DNA of 64,000 nucleotides, taken from positions 785,830-849,829 of the forward strand of contig NZ_KB905370.1 of NCBI RefSeq assembly GCF_000378985.1, in the 5' to 3' direction. The notes under the pieces were generated by a model. It searched no databases. It had not been told where the DNA came from and saw only the letters and a program-made list of their open reading frames with translations. The position numbers and the translations under genes were made by a program. The stretch is from Ensifer sp. BR816. GTDB lineage: Bacteria > Pseudomonadota > Alphaproteobacteria > Rhizobiales > Rhizobiaceae. Below, one piece after another: positions 17,043-25,618 of this stretch; position 1 is the first letter of the stretch, and the number at the start of each line of letters is the position of its first letter.

Positions 17043-17591
17043 TCAGCGCACCCGCGCCGGATTGCCAACCACCCTCGCCCCGGCCGCCACGTCCCGCGTC
17101 ACCACCGCGCCCGCGCCGACGATGGCGCCGTCGCCGATCGTCACGCCGGCCAGGATGATGGCGCCGCCGCCGATCCAGACGTCCTTGCCGATCGTCACCG
17201 GCCTGGCGATTTCCAGCCCGGCGCGGCGCAGCGCCACGTCCTTGTGATGCTCAGCGCAGTAGATATGCACACCCGGACCCAGCATCGAGCGGTCGCCGAT
17301 GGCGACAGGGGCGCTGTCGAGAATGGCGCAGCCGGCGTTCAGGTAGACGCCGGCGCCGAGCGTGATGTTGATGCCATAGGAGCAATGGAACGGCGCCTCG
17401 ATGAAGGCGTCCGCCGCAACGGCCGCGAAAATCGCCTCCAGCGCCGGCGCCATGCGGCCGCGCTCGTCCGGTGCCATCGTGTTGTGCTGGTGAACGGCAT
17501 TGCGCGCGCGGGCGCGCAGCGCGTCCAACTCTGGATCGAGGCAGGTGTACCACTCGCCCGCCGCCATCTTTTCGCGCTCGCTTTTCGTCAC
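17043..17591 (-). CDS. Sugar O-acetyltransferase (maltose/galactoside acetyltransferase family)
   Basis: A 182-residue acetyltransferase with an N-terminal Mac domain ([23 protein letters not shown]) followed by left-handed beta-helix hexapeptide repeats ([52 protein letters not shown]). The catalytic His of the family corresponds to HHKD near residue 115. The start is GTG at 17591, which overlaps the stop of the upstream GFA gene (GTGA); the frame runs further upstream but without homology. Family members acetylate maltose, glucose or galactosides; the acceptor here is unknown. Confidence 0.9.
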   Translation of the reverse strand: MTKSEREKMAAGEWYTCLDPELDALRARARNAVHQHNTMAPDERGRMAPALEAIFAAVAADAFIEAPFHCSYGINITLGAGVYLNAGCAILDSAPVAIGDRSMLGPGVHIYCAEHHKDVALRRAGLEIARPVTIGKDVWIGGGAIILAGVTIGDGAIVGAGAVVTRDVAAGARVVGNPARVR

Positions 17592-18079
17592 GGCCTCGCC
17601 TGCCCCTTGGTCTTGGCGCGGGCCACGTTGAGTCGCTCGAGGCTCTCTTGCGGCCATTCCGCTTGCGTATCGTAATAGGCTTCGAAGACCCTTGCGCCCG
17701 CCGGCAGCGGCACCCAGGCGAGTTTGGAGCGCGTGTAGATATGCACGTCGGGCGGAAATTCGGACGGCCGGTCGAGCGTTGCGAGACGCAGGAAGCAGAG
17801 CCACTTGCGCCGGCCATAGTCGCTCCACAGCGCCGACTGGCATTCGGCGCAGCGATAGACGTCGTGCGGCCGGCCGCTGTCGGTCGAAAGCGACACCATG
17901 ACGGGCTCGCCCGATAGCATCTCGAGGTTTTCCGCCTCGACGAGGCCATTGATCGCGAAGGCACTGCCGACCTGCCGCTGGCAATCGCGGCAATGGCAGC
18001 AATGGACGAACATCGGCCGGCGCTTCAGCCGGTAGCGGATGCGGCCGCAGAAGCAGCCGCCTTCGATCGCGTCATTCAT
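17588..18079 (-). CDS. GFA family (glutathione-dependent formaldehyde-activating-like) protein
   Basis: A 163-residue zinc-binding protein with the GFA cysteine pattern: CFCG near the N-terminus, CCHCRDCQR, and CAEC (residue ~78). The fold was described for the formaldehyde-glutathione adduct enzyme Gfa, but most family members have unproven functions. The ATG at 18079 has GAGGTGAC four bases upstream. It overlaps the acetyltransferase gene by four bases, so the two are translationally coupled. Confidence 0.9.
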   Translation of the reverse strand: MNDAIEGGCFCGRIRYRLKRRPMFVHCCHCRDCQRQVGSAFAINGLVEAENLEMLSGEPVMVSLSTDSGRPHDVYRCAECQSALWSDYGRRKWLCFLRLATLDRPSEFPPDVHIYTRSKLAWVPLPAGARVFEAYYDTQAEWPQESLERLNVARAKTKGQARP

Positions 18080-18163
18080 ACCGTCACCTCCCTGTTTGCC
18101 GGAGATGACCACGGGTAAGGCGGACGTGCAAGGGCTGCCGAAAAGACCGCGCGATAGGAGAAA

Positions 18164-18187
18164 CACGGCCGGATCACTCCGGCCGCG
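18164..18187 (-). terminator. Possible terminator after the DoxX gene
   Basis: CGGCCGGA, loop TCAC, TCCGGCCG forms a strong hairpin 16 bases after the DoxX stop. The following minus-strand bases TGTTTC give only a short T-run, so termination may be partial. Confidence 0.5.
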
Positions 18188-18201
18188 TGGCGGCATAAAG
18201 C

Positions 18202-18651
18202 TCAGAATTGCTTGCCGAGCTTGGCGTCGACCGACTGGCCGTTGGCGCCGCGAATGGCGAAGAAGAAGGTGATGGCCGCCCAGAGGATCGACTTCTCGGC
18301 GCCGCCGAGACCCTCTCCCAGGACGATGCCGTGGAAATAGACGGTGACCAGGAGCACGATGGTGGCCGCGAAGGCGGCGGGCCGGGTCAGGAAGCCGACA
18401 GCAATGAAGATGCCGCCGAAGAACTCGGTGGCGGAAAGCAGGGGCGACCAGAAGACGCCCGGATAGAAGCCGAGCCCTTCGACCATGCCGACAGCACCGA
18501 AGGGATCGAGAATCTTGCCATAGCCATGGGTGACGAGCAGCGCTCCGGCGAGCACGCGCAGCAGCGTTTCGGCGAAGGTGTTGAGCGGCAGGTAGATCTT
18601 CTCGAGCGCCGGCAGGATGGCGCGCGGGCGGGTGTTGGTTGCAGTGGTCAT
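18202..18651 (-). CDS. DoxX family membrane protein
   Basis: A 149-residue protein with four hydrophobic segments (LLRVLAGALLVTHGYGKI, LLSATEFFGGIFIAVGFL, AAFAATIVLLVTVYFHGIV, SILWAAITFFFAIRG) and the DoxX signature RVLAGALLVTHGYGK. DoxX proteins are associated with thiosulfate/quinone or thiol redox chemistry in the membrane, but most are uncharacterised. Divergent from the SelT/W/H-like gene. The 180-base gap between them holds a TTGACA (18746) that overlaps an ACATTAATGT palindrome, a possible shared control site. Confidence 0.9.
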   Translation of the reverse strand: MTTATNTRPRAILPALEKIYLPLNTFAETLLRVLAGALLVTHGYGKILDPFGAVGMVEGLGFYPGVFWSPLLSATEFFGGIFIAVGFLTRPAAFAATIVLLVTVYFHGIVLGEGLGGAEKSILWAAITFFFAIRGANGQSVDAKLGKQF

Positions 18652-18831
18652 GGATTCCCTCTCGGATGGTTATGCAATGCCAAAGTCTCTTGCCGCACAT
18701 CCTTCGGAAAACAAGAACCGGGCGATAAAAACATGACCGTTGTAGTTGACATTAATGTGAAGAGCCGGTGAGGCACCGGTTGTTCGAAGGGCGTGGCGTC
18801 GCTATGGTGGCCCTCAAACAGGACATTCGAA

Positions 18832-19113
18832 ATGGTTGAGAAGCCGCGCGTCACGATCCTCTACTGCACCCAGTGCAACTGGCTGCTGCGCGCCGGCTGG
18901 ATGGCGCAGGAGCTCTTGTCGACCTTTGCCGATACGCTCGGCGAGGTGGCGCTGATCCCCGGCACCGGCGGCAATTTCGAGATTCGCGTCGATGGCGAAC
19001 TCGTCTGGGAGCGCAAGCGTGACGGCGGCTTTCCCGGGCCAAAGGAATTGAAGCAGCGGATCCGCGACGTGATCGAGCCGGAGCGCGATCTCGGCCACGT
19101 CGACAGGACTTGA
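18832..19113 (+). CDS. SelT/SelW/SelH family CxxC protein
   Basis: A 93-residue thioredoxin-like protein. The redox motif CTQC in VTILYCTQCNWLLRAGW replaces the Cys-x-x-selenocysteine of eukaryotic selenoproteins. The conserved tail GGNFEIRVDGELVWERKRDGGFPGPKELKQRIRD is present. Likely a cytoplasmic thiol oxidoreductase; the partner is unknown. The start is the ATG at 18832. The next gene begins within four bases of its stop codon, so the two are coupled. Confidence 0.9.
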   Translation: MVEKPRVTILYCTQCNWLLRAGWMAQELLSTFADTLGEVALIPGTGGNFEIRVDGELVWERKRDGGFPGPKELKQRIRDVIEPERDLGHVDRT

Positions 19114-19117
19114 AGCC

Positions 19118-19546
19118 CTGGATTTCGTCACGCTTGCCGGCGTCTTCGGCGCCGCCTTCCTTTCCGCGACCCTACTCTTCGGTCTTTCCGAGGCGGCGGT
19201 GGTTGCCGCCGCACTGACGGCCGAGACGAGCCGGGCGGCGCTGTTTCTCGCAGCGACCGCGGGCAACGTACTCGGCGCGCTGGTGAATTACGGCCTCGGT
19301 CGCTTCGCGATCCGCTTCGAGGACCGGCGCTGGTTTCCGGTCTCGCCGCAAGCGCGGCAAAAGGCCCAAACGCTCTTCGCGCGCTATGGCCAGCCGGTGC
19401 TGCTTTTTTCCTGGCTGCCGATCATCGGCGACCCGCTGACGCTCGCGGCCGGACTGCTCCGGATGCCGCTCGCCGCCTTCCTCGCCTATGTGACGATCGG
19501 CAAGGCGGCGCGTTATGCGGCGCTGTTGTGGCTGATGCCGTCCTAA
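19118..19546 (+). CDS. YqaA-family small membrane protein, start uncertain (CTG or GTG)
   Basis: The frame shows the YqaA/SNARE-associated-like pattern: TLAGVFGAAFLSATLLFGLSEAAVVAA, a second helix AALFLAATAGNVLGALVNYGLGRF, then the conserved FARYGQPVLLFSWLPIIGDPLTLAAGLLRM. The first hydrophobic helix begins upstream of the first normal start codon (GTG at 19199). The only candidate before it is CTG at 19118, which has AGGA nine bases upstream and lies four bases after the previous stop codon. Using GTG would remove the first helix. Family function is unproven; DedA-like membrane homeostasis roles are suspected. Confidence 0.7.
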   Translation: MDFVTLAGVFGAAFLSATLLFGLSEAAVVAAALTAETSRAALFLAATAGNVLGALVNYGLGRFAIRFEDRRWFPVSPQARQKAQTLFARYGQPVLLFSWLPIIGDPLTLAAGLLRMPLAAFLAYVTIGKAARYAALLWLMPS

Positions 19547-19555
19547 ATCATAGTC

Positions 19556-20182
19556 TCAGCTATGCGCGAAAATATCCGTCTCCTCCCAGCCAAGGAGGTC
19601 GAGCTTGGCGCGCGTCGGCAGGAAGGCGAAGCAGGCTTCGGCGTGGTCGATGCGGCCGTCGCGCAAGAGGCGGGCCGTCAGCTTGTCGCGCAGCGCGTGC
19701 AGGTGAAGCACGTCCGAGGCGGCATATTCGAGCTGCGCCGGCGAGAGGATGTCGGCGGCCCAATCGGAAGACTGCTGCTGCTTCGAGATATCGATGTCGA
19801 GCAGTTCCTTGAGGTTGTCCTTGAGGCCATGGCGGTCCGTATAGGTGCGGGTCAGGCGCGAGGCGATCTTGGTGCAGAAGACCGGCGCGGCGGTGACGCC
19901 GAAGGTATGGAACAGCACAGCGATGTCGAAGCGGCCGAAATGGAAAATCTTCTGGCGCGCCGGATCGGCAAGCATCTCAACGAGGTTCGGCGCCTCTTTC
20001 TGGCCGGCGGCGATGCGGATTACGTCGGCGGTGCCATCGCCCGGCGAAAGCTGCACGACGCAGAGACGGTCGCGGCGGGGAACGAGGCCGAGCGTTTCCG
20101 TGTCGATGGCGATCGCGCCGCTATAGCGGGCCGCATCGGCCGCGGAAATGTCACCTTCGTGGAACCGTATTGTATTCGCCAT
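19556..20182 (-). CDS. Ribonuclease D-like 3'-5' exonuclease (DEDDy)
   Basis: A 208-residue exonuclease domain with no HRDC domains, shorter than E. coli RNase D (375 residues). Catalytic residues: Asp and Glu in AIDTETLGL, Asp in FHFGRFDIAVL, and Tyr/Asp in LEYAASDVLHL, which defines the DEDDy class. The family processes tRNA 3' ends or degrades structured RNA; the absence of HRDC domains is common in alphaproteobacteria. Convergent with the YqaA-like gene. A RIME copy lies in its upstream gap. Confidence 0.9.
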   Translation of the reverse strand: MANTIRFHEGDISAADAARYSGAIAIDTETLGLVPRRDRLCVVQLSPGDGTADVIRIAAGQKEAPNLVEMLADPARQKIFHFGRFDIAVLFHTFGVTAAPVFCTKIASRLTRTYTDRHGLKDNLKELLDIDISKQQQSSDWAADILSPAQLEYAASDVLHLHALRDKLTARLLRDGRIDHAEACFAFLPTRAKLDLLGWEETDIFAHS

Positions 20183-20250
20183 CGAGAATCCCCAGATCGT
20201 TTACGGCTTGATTCCTTGGATCGGTATGGACTCAAGGAAACAGGCTGCGA

Positions 20251-20302
20251 TTCAAAGTGCTACAGCGACCTTACGCGCCTGAGGAGGCGCGCGGCGCTGC
20301 AG
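20251..20302. repeat. RIME-type mosaic repeat (copy 2)
   Basis: TTCAAAGTGCTACAGCGACC is followed by a hairpin GCGCCT-GAGG-AGGCGC and CGGCGCTGCAG, the complement of the copy at 5411. It sits in the gap between the RNase D-like gene and the secreted protein gene. Confidence 0.75.
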
Positions 20303-20391
20303 AGCGTAGCTGGCCTATAGCGCAAGTTTGTCGGCCGCGATACCGTGTCACTGCGTCGGCGTGCCGCCGCCCCTCCCGAGAGTTCATCCGC

Positions 20392-20721
20392 ATGACTCCG
20401 TTCCGTACCGCACTGTCGCTTTCGCTCGCCGCCCTGATGCTCGGCCTCTCGGCCAATGCCGGTCTGGCGGACGAGGCGCGCCTCAATTTTGCGCAGGGCT
20501 TTCGGGACCTTCCCGGGGTGCGGCCACTGAACCCGTTGCAGGGCGGCGAGAGCACGGTCTGCGAACAGGTCTTCATCGACCGCTACGGACCCTTCGAGCC
20601 CTCGCATGGCCGCCCCCGCTACGACACGATCTATCGCTGCCGCAAGGGCGACGGCCCGATCTTTCAAAGCGGGCAACTGCCGCCGTCGCTCGAACGGCAG
20701 AAACGTGGCCTGAACTATTGA
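20392..20721 (+). CDS. Small secreted protein of unknown function
   Basis: A 109-residue protein with a signal peptide (MTPFRTALSLSLAALMLGLSANAGLA). The mature part is ~83 residues with two cysteines about 35 residues apart (VCEQVFID and YRCRKGDG), which could form a disulfide in the periplasm. I recognise no domain. The ATG at 20392 is the first Met preceding the signal peptide; the frame is open further upstream through the RIME repeat, but that part looks non-coding. The 2-hydroxyacid dehydrogenase gene follows after 47 bases. Confidence 0.65.
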   Translation: MTPFRTALSLSLAALMLGLSANAGLADEARLNFAQGFRDLPGVRPLNPLQGGESTVCEQVFIDRYGPFEPSHGRPRYDTIYRCRKGDGPIFQSGQLPPSLERQKRGLNY

Positions 20722-20768
20722 AACAGGAAGGTGCGGGATTATTTGCCGGCTAAGCATGGAGGAAAGCG

Positions 20769-21800
20769 ATGCCCGAGACGAACCGACCGCTGGTCATCAG
20801 CGCGCCATATCCCCGCACGCTCGCGCTGATCTTCAGCCGGCAAGCGCTGGACGCGCTCAACGGGCGGTATCGCATCGTCGAAGCCGACCCGGACGACATT
20901 GCCGGACTTGACGACGGGACGCTCGCCGAGACCCGCTACATCATCGGCCAGCCGCCGCTCGACGAGCGGACACTCGCGCGCATGCCGAGCTTACGCGCCG
21001 TTCTCAACGTCGAAAGCAACCTTTTGAACAACATGCCCTACGAGGTGCTCTTCCGCCGCGGCATTCATGTCGTCACGACCGGCCAGGTCTTCGCCGAGCC
21101 GGTGGCGGAGATGGGGCTCGCCATGGCGCTCAATCTCGCCCGCGGCATCGTCGACGCCGATGTCGCCTTCCGCGAAGGACGCGAGCTCTGGGGCGGCGAC
21201 GGCAACCAATCGGCGCGGCTCCTTTCCGGTTCCGAGATCGGCATCATCGGCTTCGGCGATCTCGGCAAGGCATTGAACCGCGTGCTTTCCGGGTTTCGCG
21301 CCAGAATCCGCGTCCACGATCCCTGGCTGCCCGGTTCCATTCTCAGCGACGCCGGGGTCGAGCCGGCATCGCTCGAGACGGTGCTGTCGAGCAGCGATTT
21401 CGTCTTCGTCGTCGCCGCGGTCACCAGCGAGAACGAAGGCTTTCTCGGTGCCGAGGCCTTCGCGGCAATGCGCCCGGGAGCGGCCTTCATCCTGTTGAGC
21501 CGCGCCGGCGTCGTCGATTTCGATGCGCTGATGGCCGCGGTCGCCGCCGGCCGGATCGTCGCGGCAAGCGACGTCTTCCCCGAGGAACCGCTGCCGCTCG
21601 ACCATCCGGTGCGGCGGCTTCCCGGCTTCCTGCGCTCGGCGCACCGTGCCGGGGCGCTCGAGCAGGCCTTCAAGAAGATGGGTGAGATGGTGCTCGAGGA
21701 CATGGAGCTGATGGATCGCAACCTGCCGCCGATGCGCTGCAAGCGGGCCGAGCGCGAGACGGTGGCGCGGATGCGGTCGCGGCCGGTCAGCGTCAATTGA
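20769..21800 (+). CDS. D-isomer-specific 2-hydroxyacid dehydrogenase
   Basis: A 343-residue NAD(P)-dependent dehydrogenase. The dinucleotide fold is IGIIGFGDLGKALNRVL. The catalytic Arg is in LLSRAGVVDFDAL, the Glu in DVFPEEPLPLDHP and the His in LRSAHRAGALEQ. The ATG has GGAGG six bases upstream. Family members reduce 2-keto acids (glyoxylate, hydroxypyruvate, phosphohydroxypyruvate); the catalytic centre does not distinguish them, and there is no C-terminal ACT domain as in serine-biosynthetic enzymes. Likely a single gene. Confidence 0.9.
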   Translation: MPETNRPLVISAPYPRTLALIFSRQALDALNGRYRIVEADPDDIAGLDDGTLAETRYIIGQPPLDERTLARMPSLRAVLNVESNLLNNMPYEVLFRRGIHVVTTGQVFAEPVAEMGLAMALNLARGIVDADVAFREGRELWGGDGNQSARLLSGSEIGIIGFGDLGKALNRVLSGFRARIRVHDPWLPGSILSDAGVEPASLETVLSSSDFVFVVAAVTSENEGFLGAEAFAAMRPGAAFILLSRAGVVDFDALMAAVAAGRIVAASDVFPEEPLPLDHPVRRLPGFLRSAHRAGALEQAFKKMGEMVLEDMELMDRNLPPMRCKRAERETVARMRSRPVSVN

Positions 21801-21902
21801 TGCCGCCCTGCTGACAGCGGCAACAAACGGCCCTATGCAAATCAGCGCGTTGGCGCCAAAATCAATTAGGCTCAGGACCTGGTACCGCATAGGGGCACGG
21901 AC

Positions 21903-23858
21903 ATGCGCGGCGCAGAGGAGAACAGGCGTCTCGAGACCTGGACGCTCCGGTCGCTGCTGAGCCTCGTCATGGTCGCCGTGCTCGTCGTCGTTTCCGCCAC
22001 GCTCGTGGGGCTCGACTACCGCCGTGCCCGCAACGCCGCGATCGAGGAGGCCGAAACCAGCATGGGAGCCTTCGTGGACCGGCTCGTCGGTCGGCTCGGC
22101 ATGCTTTCAGGCGATACGTCCGCGCTCGTCGGCCTCGTTGCATCCGTCGCCAACGCATTCCTGCTGCCGCCGCCGCAGCGCATCAACGACAAGGTGGCGC
22201 TGCTGCGCGAAGGCATCATCCGCTCACCCCATATCGATGGCGTTTATGTCGGCTATCCGAGCGGCGCCTTCTTCCATGTGGTCGATCTGAGGTCGGCTGC
22301 CTGGCGGATGGCGCTCGACTCGCCACGCGGGGCTACGCTCGCGGTGCGTTCGATGGAACGGGACGACCAGGGAAAGCCCCTCGACCGGGTTCTCTTCCTC
22401 GATGCAAGCGGCCTGCAGTTCGCCGAACGCCAAGTGGCCCGAACGGAATACGACCCGCGGACACGCCCCTGGTATCGTGCGGCCGTCAACGGCAAGGTTC
22501 CGATGACCATCGGACCTTATGAGACGGCAACAACCGGCAAGCTCGGCATGACCATCGCGCAGGCCCATCGCGGCAACCCGGAAATCGTCATCGGCGCCGA
22601 TGTCGTGCTCGACACGATCATCGACTTCCTGTCGCGCGAGCGGTTGACGAAGGACTCCGTATCTCTTGTTCTCGACGCCGTCGGAAGGCCGATCATCCAT
22701 TCCGACCCGGCGGCGATGAAACGCATCCTGGCCACGAAGGACAGCATCGCGCCGGTCGCGATGCCCGAGACCGATCCGCTCGTCGAAAGCATCCGGCGCG
22801 ACCCGCAGCCGCCAGGCAAGGCGAGCTTCGTCGATGTCGGCGAGCGCACCTATCTGGTCATGGTGACGCCGCTCGAAACGGCGCAACTTCTGTCGGGGCA
22901 CCGGGTCGTCGTCGCGGCACCGCTCGACGAGTTGATGGCCGCCGCCAACGAGACGCTCGTCCAGAGCCTCGCCATCTCGGGTTCGGTGGTGGTGCTTGCC
23001 GTCCTCTTCTCGCTGGTGCTGGCGCATCTGATCACCAAGTCGCTCAACCAGCTGACTGCCAGCGCCAACCGGCTGCAGGATCTCGATTTTACCACGCCGA
23101 TCGACGTGTCTTCGAACGTCACAGAAATCTCGACCCTCAACAGCGCGATGAACCGGGCCCGCGATGCGATCTTCACCTTCGCGCTCTACGTGCCGCGGGA
23201 GCTGGTGCGCAAGGGCATCGAATCCGGACAGTTCACCGGCCGCTCCGGCTGGCGCCAGGAGGTGACGGCGCTGTTCACCGACATCTACGACTTCACCACG
23301 ATCAGCGAGCACCACTCGCCGGAGGCGGTGGTCGCGATGCTGTCGGACTATTTCGACATCTTCAGCGAAGTGGTCGCGACCCATGACGGCACGATCATCC
23401 AGTTTCTCGGCGACTCGGTGTTTGCCATGTGGAACGCGCCGATCGCTGATCCACGCCATGCCGAACACGCCTGTCGCTGCGCGCTCGCCGCAGAAGAGCG
23501 GCTCGTCGCCTTCAACGCCAAGCAGAGAGAGATGGGACTGCCGGAATTTCGGACCCGCTTCGGTATCCATACCGGCCCGGCGGTCGTCGGCAGCGTCGGC
23601 GCGAAGGAGCGGCTGCAATATACCGCCATGGGCGACACGGTGAACGTCGCCTCACGGCTCGAGGGCATGAACAAGGACTACGGCACGACGATCCTCGCGA
23701 GCGGTGCCGTGGTGGCGCAAAGCAGCGACGCCATCGCCTTCCGCCCGCTCGGCTCCGCCCAGGCAAAGGGCCGCGCCAGTGTTTTGGAAATCTACGAGGT
23801 CCTGGGGACCGCCGCGATCGCCGGGCCGGCCGGCGAGCAGACGGGCACGGCGGCATAG
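21903..23858 (+). CDS. Membrane-bound class III adenylate/guanylate cyclase with cache and HAMP domains
   Basis: A 651-residue sensor cyclase. TM1 is near residues 16-37, followed by a ~310-residue periplasmic cache-type domain (EYDPRTRPWYRAAVNGKVPMTIGPY). TM2 is near 355-378, a HAMP linker near 380-430 and the catalytic domain near 450-630. Metal-binding Asp residues are in TALFTDIYDFT and IQFLGDSVFAMW; the loop GIHTGPAVVGSVG and the segment GDTVNVASRLEG are intact, so it should be active. Product is probably cAMP, the usual one in rhizobia, but the nucleotide preference is inferred. Ends at a strong terminator. Confidence 0.92.
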   Translation: MRGAEENRRLETWTLRSLLSLVMVAVLVVVSATLVGLDYRRARNAAIEEAETSMGAFVDRLVGRLGMLSGDTSALVGLVASVANAFLLPPPQRINDKVALLREGIIRSPHIDGVYVGYPSGAFFHVVDLRSAAWRMALDSPRGATLAVRSMERDDQGKPLDRVLFLDASGLQFAERQVARTEYDPRTRPWYRAAVNGKVPMTIGPYETATTGKLGMTIAQAHRGNPEIVIGADVVLDTIIDFLSRERLTKDSVSLVLDAVGRPIIHSDPAAMKRILATKDSIAPVAMPETDPLVESIRRDPQPPGKASFVDVGERTYLVMVTPLETAQLLSGHRVVVAAPLDELMAAANETLVQSLAISGSVVVLAVLFSLVLAHLITKSLNQLTASANRLQDLDFTTPIDVSSNVTEISTLNSAMNRARDAIFTFALYVPRELVRKGIESGQFTGRSGWRQEVTALFTDIYDFTTISEHHSPEAVVAMLSDYFDIFSEVVATHDGTIIQFLGDSVFAMWNAPIADPRHAEHACRCALAAEERLVAFNAKQREMGLPEFRTRFGIHTGPAVVGSVGAKERLQYTAMGDTVNVASRLEGMNKDYGTTILASGAVVAQSSDAIAFRPLGSAQAKGRASVLEIYEVLGTAAIAGPAGEQTGTAA

Positions 23859-23904
23859 GCGGGCGGAGAACGTAAGGCCGCACCGATCCCATGTCCTGAA
23901 AATG

Positions 23905-23936
23905 CAAAAAGCCCGGAGAACCGGGCTTTTTCTGCA
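23905..23936 (+). terminator. Terminator of the cyclase gene
   Basis: AAAAAGCCCGG, loop AGAA, CCGGGCTTTTT forms a strong hairpin with T-runs on both strands, so it can also stop transcripts leaving tRNA-Leu. Confidence 0.88.
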
Positions 23937-23950
23937 TTTCTAAAGGGAAA

Positions 23951-24035
23951 TGGTGCCCAGAAGAGGACTCGAACCTCCACGCCTCGCGGCACAGGTACCT
24001 GAAACCTGCGCGTCTACCAATTCCGCCATCTGGGC
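23951..24035 (-). tRNA. tRNA-Leu(CAG)
   Basis: The minus strand folds into an 85-base class II tRNA with encoded CCA. The acceptor stem pairs GCCCAGA with TCTGGGC; the D-arm is GGCGGAATTGGTAGACGC; the anticodon stem CAGGT/ACCTG encloses the loop TTCAGGT, giving anticodon CAG (reads CUG). A long variable arm and the T-arm GAGGTTCGAGTCCTC follow. The plus-strand view shows the reverse complement ending in TGG at 23951. Confidence 0.96.
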
Positions 24036-24045
24036 GACGGACCGG

Positions 24046-24074
24046 CATGTAAAAGGCCGGGGACGAAGTGTCAA
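24046..24074 (-). promoter_or_regulatory. tRNA-Leu promoter
   Basis: On the minus strand a perfect TTGACA (24074-24069) is spaced 17 bases from TACATG (24051-24046), ten bases before the mature tRNA 5' end. Confidence 0.75.
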
Positions 24075-24373
24075 CAGGCATTTTGAAGTTTTCATGCCAG
24101 GATGCGAAAAACCGTCGAAGAGGGGATCTTTTCCTTGCGGCTCGCCTTGCACCGGTCGCGTTGGAGCGGCTCGAACGCGCAAACGATAGGGCAAGAATTT
24201 CAGTGACATGAGCGCCGGAGAGGCGCATCCTTCGAGGATGGCTCAGCGGCGCGGAAATCCGGCGGCAGAATACGCATGCGCGCGCCCCAGCGTCATGGAA
24301 CAAATCAACGAAAACAAACGTCTGTGGAGCAGGGACAAACCGGAAAGCACGTCTTTCGGAAAGTGAGGAAAAA
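24075..24373. other. Gene-free stretch between tRNA-Leu and the Tyr-rich protein gene
   Basis: I see no convincing coding frame, tRNA or repeat here. The last 100 bases must contain the promoter and leader of the downstream gene, whose ribosome site GAGGAAAAA adjoins its ATG. Confidence 0.5.
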
Positions 24374-24802
24374 ATGACGGGATTTCGGAATTTCGTTATG
24401 AGCTGCGCACTGGCGGCCGCCTCCATGATTCCCCCTGTCGCGCCGGTCCAGGCCATGCCGCGCCCGGCGCTCGACATAGAGATCAAGGCACCCGCCGACG
24501 TCCAGAACGTGACCCATCGTGGCTACTATGGCCGGGGCTACTATCCGCGCTGGCGCGGCGGCTACTATGGCGGCTGGCCGGGCTATTATCCCGGCTATCG
24601 CCGGGCCGGCATCGCCTTCTATTTCGGGTCGGGTGGATATTATCCGGGTCGCCACTATTACGGGAACCGGTATTATTACGGGACCCGCTATTACGGCCCG
24701 GGCTACTATCCCGGCTACTATCCATACCGATATTACGGTGCTCCGCACCGCTACTACCGGCCCGGTTATTATGGCCATCGGTATTACAGGTACGGCTGGT
24801 AG
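24374..24802 (+). CDS. Secreted Tyr/Gly-rich repeat protein
   Basis: A 142-residue exported protein: the signal peptide runs to about residue 27 (VQAMPRPALD). From residue 49 on it is almost entirely Tyr, Gly, Arg and Pro in RGYYG / PGYYPGY / RYYG units, more than 40 aromatic residues in ~90. No enzyme domain. Such compositions occur in matrix or cuticle-like proteins and could give a sticky or dityrosine-crosslinkable extracellular material; that is inference. The ATG has GAGGAAAAA directly upstream. Short Tyr-rich secreted proteins of this kind are found in other rhizobia as hypothetical proteins. Confidence 0.75.
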   Translation: MTGFRNFVMSCALAAASMIPPVAPVQAMPRPALDIEIKAPADVQNVTHRGYYGRGYYPRWRGGYYGGWPGYYPGYRRAGIAFYFGSGGYYPGRHYYGNRYYYGTRYYGPGYYPGYYPYRYYGAPHRYYRPGYYGHRYYRYGW

Positions 24803-24902
24803 AGGCTCGTTCGAACGAGGCGCGGCGGCTTCCGCCGGGCCTCCCTGATTGCTGAAGCGCGATGCGAGCGTGCTACCGCATCGCGCGCCGCGGAAGCGCG
24901 GA

Positions 24903-25247
24903 CTATCGCCTTCTGACGATGCCGAGCCGCGCCATGACCTCCTTGGGAATGCCATAGCGGCGCACCGCGTCGCGGCTGTCGCGCAAGCCGCAGATCTCGC
25001 GCTGGATGAGAAAGGCCCAGACGGCGTCGGCCGCCTCGTCGAGAAGCCGCTGGCGCTCCTCCGGCGAGCCTCGATCCCTGTCGAAACCGGTGAGGGATGC
25101 GATCGCCTTTTCAACCTTGAGACCGTGGCGCCCCAAGGCATCTGCGCGCTCGGCCATGAGTTCGTATTCGAGGACGTTCACGCTCCTTCCGACATCGAAA
25201 CGGCCGAGCGATTGCGGCGGACGGAAAGTCATCGGCAGCTCCATCAA
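24903..25247 (-). CDS. Small hypothetical protein (possibly DUF6665 family)
   Basis: A 114-residue, mostly helical protein without signal peptide or membrane segment. Recognisable features: FRPPQSLGRFDVGRSVNVLEYELMAERADALGRHGLKVEKAI, a Glu/Arg-rich middle, and the C-terminal YGIPKEVMARLGIVR. The pattern reminds me of a rhizobial family with no assigned function. Starts at 25247 (MMELPM) or five codons later (MTFRPPQ) are both possible. It converges on the Tyr-rich protein gene and has a 371-base gap upstream that contains a RIME. Confidence 0.65.
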   Translation of the reverse strand: MMELPMTFRPPQSLGRFDVGRSVNVLEYELMAERADALGRHGLKVEKAIASLTGFDRDRGSPEERQRLLDEAADAVWAFLIQREICGLRDSRDAVRRYGIPKEVMARLGIVRRR

Positions 25248-25389
25248 CGCGACTGTGGGCTTGGCAGGATGAACTCGGAGCGGTCTTCCTGCAAGGCCGA
25301 AGCCAACGGGCGGCTATGGTCGCCGCGCTACGCGGTCATGGTTAACATTTCATAAACTTCTTTGTCCTATCCTCGGCAATCATGCCTGC

Positions 25390-25488
25390 TGCATGTCTCC
25401 TTGAATCGGAGCTGATTCAAGGAGTGCAGCAAGTCAAAGCGCTACAGCGACCTTTGCGCATTACAAGACGCGCGGCGCTGAATGTCCC
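25390..25488. repeat. RIME-type mosaic repeat (copy 3, composite)
   Basis: The gene-free gap 25248-25618 holds a longer version of the element: a hairpin CCTTGAATC / GATTCAAGG (25399-25422), then GTGCAGCAAGTCAAAGCGC and the core CTACAGCGACCTTTGCGC plus AAGACGCGCGGCGCTG. Same orientation as copy 2. Confidence 0.8.
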
Positions 25489-25618
25489 ATGCCGGCGGCG
25501 AGGCCGCGGCGGGCCCGGCCGGTCGGCCGCTACGCGCATGAGGCGCCCTCCAGCAGCAAGGACGTTCGATGGCGAGCGTGGCTCCACCTGGTGCCGGCGC
25601 GCGCAATTGGAGACGAGG

